A program made the position numbers and the translations under genes. Of a stretch of 64,000 nt of DNA, positions 58,728 to 64,000 are shown piece after piece; the first letter of the stretch is position 1, and each line of letters begins with the position of its first letter. This DNA comes from Natrinema caseinilyticum (GTDB lineage Archaea; Halobacteriota; Halobacteria; Halobacteriales; Natrialbaceae). Where the stretch lies: contig NZ_CP100445.1 in NCBI RefSeq assembly GCF_024227435.1, forward strand, positions 2,105,369 to 2,169,368. The letters are read 5' to 3'. A model generated the notes under the pieces. It worked only from the letters and a program-made list of their open reading frames with translations, did not search any database and had not been told where the DNA came from.

Positions 58728-60146
58728 ATGAGTGATAGGAGCGCGACGGACGACGGCGAGGCGGACCACGAACACGGGCACAGTCATCACCTCGAGGGGC
58801 CCGGCTACGCGACGCCGCAGGCCGCAATCGAGGACGGCAGTCGCGAGAAACTGGCCTACGTGATGAGTCTCTACGTCGGGACTGACGTCGACGCGCCGGA
58901 CTTCGTCGCGGTCGTCGATCTCGATCCAGACTCGGACACGTACTCCGAAATCGTCGACCGGGTCGAACTCCCGAACCGTGGGGACGAACTCCATCACTTC
59001 GGGTGGAACGCCTGTTCGTCGTCGTGTCACGTGGATGAACTCGAGCGGCGACACCTGATCGTCCCCGGACAGCGTTCCTCGCGGATACACGTGATCGACG
59101 CGAAAGACCGTCGGAACCCGGAACTGATCAAGGTGATCGAACCCGAGGACGTCTTCGAGTACGACCTCTCCGCGCCCCACACCGTCCACTGTATCCCGGA
59201 CGGGCAGATCCTGATCAGCATGCTCGGGGACGCCGACGGCGAGCTTCCGGGCGGGTTCCTCGAACTGAACGAGGACTTCGAGATCGAGGGACGGTGGGAC
59301 CAGCCAGGCGATATCGAGATGAACTACGACTACTGGTACCAGCCGCGCCGGAACGTGATGGTCTCCTCGGAGTGGGCCGCACCGGAGACCTACTACCCGG
59401 GGTTCGACCTCGACGACGTGGAGGCCGGAAAGTACGGACGGAAGCTCCACTTCTGGGACTGGGAGGCCGGGACCGTCGAGCAGACGATCGATCTCGGCGA
59501 GGAGGGACTGATCCCGCTCGAGGTGCGATTCCTCCACACGCCCGAGTCGACCCACGGGTTCGTGGGGGCCGCGCTCTCGTCGAACGTCTTTCACTTCTGG
59601 CGAGACGCCGGTGCGAACGGCGGTGCGGGCGAGTACCGCGCCGAGAAGGTGATCGATTTCGAGAGCCGCGAGCATCCGGACTGGGACATGCCGGTGCCAG
59701 CGCTGCCGACCGACATCCTGCTTTCGATGGACGATCGCTACCTGTTCGGCTCGAACTGGCTCCACGGCGAGGTCTGGATGTACGACGTCTCGGACCCGTC
59801 GAACCCGCGGCGGGCCGACTCGCTCTCGGTCGGCGGCACGTTCGGCGAGATCCGGGAGGTACAGGGCCGCGAGCTGGCGGCCGGACCGCAGATGCTGCAG
59901 CTCTCGCTCGACGGTGAGCGCCTCTACTGGACGACGTCGCTGTTCTCCTCGTGGGACGAGGAGTTCTACCCGGAGGAGGGCGAGCGGGGATCGGTGATGC
60001 TCAAAGCCGACGTCGATCCCAGAGCGGGCACCCTCGAACTCGACGAGGACTTCCTCGTCGACTGGGGCGACTGCCCGGCGGGACCGGCCCGCGCCCACGA
60101 AATCCGGTGGCCCGACGGGGACTGTACGAGCGACGTCTGGCAGTGA
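58728..60146 (+). CDS. Selenium-binding protein SBP56 (methanethiol oxidase family)
   Basis: The protein has 472 residues from the ATG in MSDRSATDDG. It has a His/Glu-rich start, then the SBP56 pattern DELHHFGWNACSSSC (Cys96, Cys100), PHTVHCIPDGQILISMLGD, DYWYQPRRNVMVSSEWA, RFLHTPESTHGFVG and CPAGPARAHEIRWPDGDC. Bacterial and human members oxidise methanethiol, and copper is implicated. The gene is flanked by two 2Fe-2S ferredoxins and overlaps the second (TGATG), suggesting an electron-transfer relationship. Confidence 0.9.
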   Translation: MSDRSATDDGEADHEHGHSHHLEGPGYATPQAAIEDGSREKLAYVMSLYVGTDVDAPDFVAVVDLDPDSDTYSEIVDRVELPNRGDELHHFGWNACSSSCHVDELERRHLIVPGQRSSRIHVIDAKDRRNPELIKVIEPEDVFEYDLSAPHTVHCIPDGQILISMLGDADGELPGGFLELNEDFEIEGRWDQPGDIEMNYDYWYQPRRNVMVSSEWAAPETYYPGFDLDDVEAGKYGRKLHFWDWEAGTVEQTIDLGEEGLIPLEVRFLHTPESTHGFVGAALSSNVFHFWRDAGANGGAGEYRAEKVIDFESREHPDWDMPVPALPTDILLSMDDRYLFGSNWLHGEVWMYDVSDPSNPRRADSLSVGGTFGEIREVQGRELAAGPQMLQLSLDGERLYWTTSLFSSWDEEFYPEEGERGSVMLKADVDPRAGTLELDEDFLVDWGDCPAGPARAHEIRWPDGDCTSDVWQ

Positions 60147-60541
60147 TGGCCCGGACGACGCACTCATCGAGCCACGACGTCCGCCTCGAGTGGCCCGACG
60201 GTCGGACGCGGACGATCGACGTCCGCGAGGACCAGACGGTCCTCGAGGCCGCCACGTGTGCGGACATCGCGCTTCCGTTCGGCTGTCGCATCGGCGCCTG
60301 TGCGACGTGTACGGGTCGGCTGCTCGAGGTCGACGAGCCGGACGCACCCGACGGTGACGACGACCGAGGAGCGGTCGACGTCGAGGACGCGTTCGAGTAC
60401 CGCCAGCAACCGCGAGCCCTGAAAGATCGACACCGGGACGACGGCTACGTGCTCCTGTGTCTCGCCTCGCCGCGAGTCGACTGTCGGATCGCCGTCGGCT
60501 CGAGCGTGCACACCGAACTGGTCGACAACCCGTGGAAGTGA
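60146..60541 (+). CDS. 2Fe-2S ferredoxin
   Basis: The protein has 131 residues. The ligands are Cys47, Cys52, Cys55 and Cys105 (GCRIGACATC then LLCLAS), with a 49-residue spacing between the third and fourth, longer than the roughly 30 of plant ferredoxins. It is similar throughout to the first ferredoxin of the cluster but lacks its DTDGDTDA repeat block. Its start overlaps the stop of the selenium-binding protein, so the two are translationally coupled. Confidence 0.88.
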   Translation: MARTTHSSSHDVRLEWPDGRTRTIDVREDQTVLEAATCADIALPFGCRIGACATCTGRLLEVDEPDAPDGDDDRGAVDVEDAFEYRQQPRALKDRHRDDGYVLLCLASPRVDCRIAVGSSVHTELVDNPWK

Positions 60542-60631
60542 CGGGACGCGACGGGCTCGAGACGACGGCGGGGAAGCGCGCTCGAAACACAGTCAGTAAC
60601 GTTAACGGGTCCAGGCGGCTACCCTCGAGCA

Positions 60632-62710
60632 ATGGCAGCAGCCGACGAGGACGAAGAGAACCCGTATCTCCGAAATCCGCCGACGGACTTCGCGCCGATC
60701 GGGGACCTCTCCGAGGACCAGGCCGAGCGGCACGTGGAACTGCTCCGCGAGGCCATCCGCGAGCACGACCGCCGGTATTACGTCGAGAGCGAGCCGCTGA
60801 TCGCCGATCGAACCTACGACGCCCTGTTCGCCCGGCTGCGCGAGCTCGAAGAGGCCTTCGACCTCACCCATCCCGACAGCCCAACGCGGAGCGTCGGGGG
60901 GGAACCGCTCGAGGAGTTCGAGACGGTCTCCCACGTCGCGCCGCTGCTCTCGATCGATCAGAGCGGCGAGGCCGAGGACGTCCGGGAGTTCGGCGACAGG
61001 GTCGAGCGGGAAGCCGGAGCCGTGAGGTACGTCTGCGAACCCAAGTTCGACGGGGTCTCCATGGAGTTCGTCTACGAGGACGGCCGCCTCGAGCGCGCGG
61101 TCACCCGCGGGGACGGCCGGGAGGGCGACGACGTGACCCGCAACGCTCGCACCATCGGCTCCGTCCCGCAGCGTCTCCACGGGGACTATCCGGACTTCCT
61201 CGCGGTGCGCGGCGAGGTCTACATGCCCAAAGACGCGTTTCAGGAGCACAACCGCGAGCGCATCGAGCGCGGCGACGAGGCGTTCGCGAACCCGCGCAAC
61301 GCCACCGCCGGAACGATCCGGCAGCTCGACCCGTCGGTCGTCGCGGAGCGCCCCCTCGAGGTCTTCTTCTTCGACGTCCTCGACGCCAGCGACCTCGAGG
61401 AATCTCACTGGGCGGAGCTCGAACGGTTTCCCGAGTACGGCTTGCGAACGAACGATCGCGTCGAACTGGTCGACGACGTCGACGGCGCCATCGACTACCG
61501 CGACCGACTGCTCGAGATCCGCGACGACCTCGACTACGAAATCGACGGCGTCGTGCTCAAGGTCGATTCGCGAGACGCCCGGGAGGAACTCGGCCGGACG
61601 GCCCGCCACGACCGGTGGGCGTTCGCCTACAAATTCCCGGCCCGGGCCGAGGTAACGAGGATCGCCGACGTGGCGGTCCAGGTCGGTCGAACCGGGCGTC
61701 TCACCCCCGTCGCCCTGCTCGAGCCCGTCGACGTCGGCGGGGTCACCGTGTCGCGGGCCAGCCTCCACAACCCCGAGGAGATCGCCGAAAAGAACGTCAA
61801 CGTCGGCGATACCGTCCGCGTCCAGCGCGCTGGCGACGTTATTCCCTACGTCGAAGAAGTCGTCGAGAAAGGAAGCGAGGGGCACTACGAGATGCCCGAC
61901 GCGTGTCCCGTCTGTGACAGTCCCGTCGAGCGCGACGGCCCGATCGCGTTCTGTACCGGCGGGCTGGGATGTGAGGCCCAGCTCCGCCGATCGATCGAGT
62001 ACTATGCGGGCGACGACGGTCTCGACCTGGAGGGCCTCGGCGAGGAGAGCGTCCGTCAACTCGTCGACGCCGGATTGCTCACGACAGTCGCGGATCTCTA
62101 CGAACTCGACGAAGAGGAGCTCACCGACCTCGAAGGGTGGGGCGAAACCAGCGCCGAAAACCTGCTCGCGGAGATCGATGCCAGCCGCGAGCCGCCGCTC
62201 TCGGACTTCGTCTCCGCTCTGGGGATCCCCCACGTCGGCCCGACGACGGCCCGCGAACTGGCCCGCGAGTTCGCCACGTTCGACGCCTTCCGCGAGGTCG
62301 CAGAAACCGAGCCCGAGCGACTCGAGGGGGTCAGCGACGTCGGCGAAACGGTCGCCGAGACGATCCACGACTTCTTCACCAGCGAGGCCAACACCACCGT
62401 GGTCGACGACGTCCTCGATCACGTCTCTCCGCAGGAAGCCGATGCCGCCGCCGGTGGCGACGAACTCGAGGGGCTCACGTTCGTCTTTACCGGCTCGCTC
62501 GAGGACGTGACCAGAAGCGACGCCCAGGAGCTCGTCCAATCCCACGGCGCGAACGCGACGAGCAGCGTCTCGGGCAATACGGACTACCTCGTCGTCGGCG
62601 ACGATCCCGGCACGACGAAACGCGAGGACGCCGACGCCAACGACGTTCCCATCATCGACGAGGACGAGTTCCGAGCGCTGCTCGAAGACGAGGCGATCGA
62701 CCTCGAGTGA
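60632..62710 (+). CDS. ligA: NAD-dependent DNA ligase
   Basis: The protein has 692 residues. It has an N-terminal Ia domain (RYYVESEPLIADRTYDAL) for NAD recognition, adenylated Lys138 in CEPKFDGVSM, an OB fold (VQVGRTGRLTPVALLEP), a zinc finger CPVC ... FCTGGLGC, HhH repeats and a C-terminal BRCT (LTFVFTGSLEDVTRSDAQELV). This bacterial-type ligase is known in haloarchaea alongside the ATP-dependent one, evidence of old transfer. Confidence 0.96.
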   Translation: MAAADEDEENPYLRNPPTDFAPIGDLSEDQAERHVELLREAIREHDRRYYVESEPLIADRTYDALFARLRELEEAFDLTHPDSPTRSVGGEPLEEFETVSHVAPLLSIDQSGEAEDVREFGDRVEREAGAVRYVCEPKFDGVSMEFVYEDGRLERAVTRGDGREGDDVTRNARTIGSVPQRLHGDYPDFLAVRGEVYMPKDAFQEHNRERIERGDEAFANPRNATAGTIRQLDPSVVAERPLEVFFFDVLDASDLEESHWAELERFPEYGLRTNDRVELVDDVDGAIDYRDRLLEIRDDLDYEIDGVVLKVDSRDAREELGRTARHDRWAFAYKFPARAEVTRIADVAVQVGRTGRLTPVALLEPVDVGGVTVSRASLHNPEEIAEKNVNVGDTVRVQRAGDVIPYVEEVVEKGSEGHYEMPDACPVCDSPVERDGPIAFCTGGLGCEAQLRRSIEYYAGDDGLDLEGLGEESVRQLVDAGLLTTVADLYELDEEELTDLEGWGETSAENLLAEIDASREPPLSDFVSALGIPHVGPTTARELAREFATFDAFREVAETEPERLEGVSDVGETVAETIHDFFTSEANTTVVDDVLDHVSPQEADAAAGGDELEGLTFVFTGSLEDVTRSDAQELVQSHGANATSSVSGNTDYLVVGDDPGTTKREDADANDVPIIDEDEFRALLEDEAIDLE

Positions 62711-62781
62711 GACTCACCGATCCGCGGACGCGAGCGGTTTGCATCCACAAAACGTATCCCAACCGGACGGGTGCGACCGGA

Positions 62782-62982
62782 TCACTCGATTCGGACGAGC
62801 CGTTCGTTCCAGCACTCCCGACAGGTCGTATTTTTCGTCTCGTACGTACACCCGCAGTTCGAGCAGCGATAAATCCGCTCCGCCGGTTTCTTTCGGTACA
62901 GTCGTCCCAGGTACTTCTCGAGGCGCTTCACGTGGATCAGTAGCGTGCCAGCTACAGCGAGTAACAGCCATGAAACCGACAT
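62782..62982 (-). CDS. Small membrane-anchored zinc-ribbon protein
   Basis: The protein has 66 residues from MSVSWLLLAV. An N-terminal helix (about 3-17) is followed by a basic region (VKRLEKYLGRLYRKKP) and a rubredoxin-like zinc ribbon YRCSNCGCTYETKNTTCRECW (Cys-x2-Cys, Cys-x2-Cys). The longer frame upstream reads as noise. Function unknown. Confidence 0.7.
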   Translation of the reverse strand: MSVSWLLLAVAGTLLIHVKRLEKYLGRLYRKKPAERIYRCSNCGCTYETKNTTCRECWNERLVRIE

Positions 62983-63172
62983 AAGCTTCGTGGCTAGTGT
63001 CAGATTGTAATCAGTAAGTCGCAACGGAGAGATCCGGTCATCGTTCCGGGGTCGGCAGCGTGGGATCGACACGCGGTGGTCCTCGCCGCACCGAGTGAGC
63101 GAGCGGACGTCGTGGCCCGCGACGGACGAACGCGATTCGAACCCGCGGCGCGGAAATCGACGACCGACGGTC

Positions 63173-63361
63173 CTACCCTCTGCGGGAGAGGACCACGAAG
63201 ATTGCGAGTATGGCGGCGACGACTCCGAGAATCGTCGGAACGAGTTGTCCCGAACCCCACTCCCAGCCGAGAACCTGGGTTCCGATGATCGCGACGAGGG
63301 CAAACGCCACGCCGATCGCCGTCACGAGCGGGGACGAACTTCGGCCGAACGAAAGTGACAT
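63173..63361 (-). CDS. Small two-helix membrane protein (hypothetical)
   Basis: The protein has 62 residues with two hydrophobic helices (about 11-30, VTAIGVAFALVAIIGTQVLG, and 39-58, LVPTILGVVAAILAIFVVLS) and a basic tail LSRRG. An AT-rich stretch lies just before the start (63362-63390). Function unknown. Confidence 0.65.
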   Translation of the reverse strand: MSLSFGRSSSPLVTAIGVAFALVAIIGTQVLGWEWGSGQLVPTILGVVAAILAIFVVLSRRG

Positions 63362-63421
63362 GCCATAATGTAAGTTTTACAACAGTATAAGTGCAGCGGT
63401 CGCCCCCCTCGGCCCTGCGCT

Positions 63422-64000
63422 TCAGTTCGGGAGCCGGTCGGCGATCACCGCGAGCGGCTCGCGCCCCTGTGCTTCCCCCTCGAGGTCGGGCACCGTCACC
63501 ACGTCGAGATTCGGAAACGTGGTGCGGATCTCGGCCAGTCGTTCCTCGTGGCGCTGTTTGCGCGACCGACAGCGCGGACACCCCTCGTGGGGGCCCTCGA
63601 GGACCCGATTGACGACCAGTCGCTCGACCGGCACGTCCGCCTCGCGGAGTCGCTCGACCAGCCGTTCCGTCTCGGCGATGGCCATCGACTCCGGGATGAG
63701 CACGACGCGGAACTCGGTCCGCTCGGGATCGACGAGGAGGTCGCGAGCCCGCTCGAGACGAGCCTGAAACGCCGCGAGGTCGTCCGCCTCGTCACGGTCG
63801 CCGGTCATCACCGAGATCGGCCCGAGAAACGCCGTTCGGGCGGCCGATCCGATCCGCCGAACCTGCCCGCGCAGCGACTGGGCCGTCTCGAGCGCCAGGC
63901 CCATCACCTCGGGCATGTCGAACAGCCGCAACGTGTGGCCCGTCGGTGCGGTGTCGAAGACGATGGTCTCCCACTCGCCCGAGTCGACGTACTCGACCAG
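63422..64000 (-). CDS. arsA: ArsA/Get3-type ATPase, C-terminal part
   Basis: The frame runs out of the right edge, so only the C-terminal 192 residues are seen. They contain the signature FDTAPTGHTLRLFDMPEV, which with the unseen P-loop defines the ArsA/Get3 family, a helical segment (LAAFQARLERARDLL), and a CPRCRSRK zinc-type pair like the metal-binding site in Get3 dimers. The family includes arsenite-pump ATPases and tail-anchored-protein targeting factors. The archaeal role is uncertain. Confidence 0.88.
   Translation of the reverse strand: MVEYVDSGEWETIVFDTAPTGHTLRLFDMPEVMGLALETAQSLRGQVRRIGSAARTAFLGPISVMTGDRDEADDLAAFQARLERARDLLVDPERTEFRVVLIPESMAIAETERLVERLREADVPVERLVVNRVLEGPHEGCPRCRSRKQRHEERLAEIRTTFPNLDVVTVPDLEGEAQGREPLAVIADRLPN

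Noticed and set aside
63110-63200. tRNA-like string GATTCGAACCCGC
   Set aside because: The T-arm arms do not pair (ACGCG against CCCGC) and no cloverleaf can be completed. It overlaps the end of a small membrane-protein gene.

Overview
The window is a high-GC chromosomal segment of an extremely halophilic archaeon (class Halobacteria). The evidence is the acidic proteins, the rRNA operon order 16S-tRNA-Ala-23S-5S-tRNA-Cys behind tandem archaeal promoters, a thermosome, MC1 chromatin protein, archaeal EndA and RIO1, and an Htr/sensory-rhodopsin-type gene pair. Natrialbales is plausible, but the genus cannot be settled by reading alone.

Layout. 0-0.85 kb: a truncated nucleotidyltransferase and a small overlapping partner. 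0.93-7.2 kb: the complete rRNA operon on the minus strand, with a promoter for tRNA-Cys, processing stems and four promoter repeats. 7.2-7.9 kb: an HTH regulator coupled to a small membrane protein. 8.1-14.7 kb (minus): a 2-oxoacid dehydrogenase complex (E1 alpha, E1 beta, E2, E3) with lipoyl synthase upstream. 14.9-27.7 kb: small membrane proteins, a Ski2/Hel308-like helicase, HAD and DJ-1 proteins, a secreted repeat protein, a membrane-tethered winged-helix regulator, OsmC, MazG-like, a NucS-like/C4-zinc protein and tRNA-splicing endonuclease. 27.8-36.2 kb: alkyltransferase, TrpRS and PheS-PheT. 36.2-44.8 kb: a Tat-exported M14 carboxypeptidase, an AbrB-like protein, MC1, prephenate dehydratase, a peroxiredoxin, Hsp20, a membrane protein and an SDR. 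44.9-47.6 kb: a bacterial-type LeuRS. 47.9-50.9 kb: a transducer and a rhodopsin-like protein that overlap by 4 nt. 51-56.9 kb: DUF2071, an ornithine cyclodeaminase-like enzyme, a gene-poor patch, thermosome, KH protein and phosphoesterase. 57-64 kb: a solitary TnpB-type hairpin, RIO1, a ferredoxin/selenium-binding-protein/ferredoxin cluster, NAD-dependent DNA ligase, two small proteins and the C-terminal part of an ArsA-type ATPase.

The strongest candidate for something unusual is the pair at 47909-50901. The downstream gene has sensory-rhodopsin architecture, but the retinal-attaching lysine of helix G is arginine (codon CGA, two changes from any lysine codon), the helix C aspartate is glutamate, and the pocket tryptophans are replaced. 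The tyrosines, the helix G aspartate and the threonine used for transducer signalling are kept. The gene is still translationally coupled to a complete Htr-like transducer with a large extracellular domain. It may be a sensory rhodopsin turned into a retinal-free or differently liganded signalling subunit.

Functional grouping: ribosome production and tRNA maturation or charging (rRNA, EndA, TrpRS, PheST, LeuRS, KH protein, RIO1), lipoate-dependent oxoacid oxidation, redox and stress defence (OsmC, peroxiredoxin, Hsp20, thermosome, DJ-1), and possible sulfur-compound oxidation (SBP56 with two ferredoxins).
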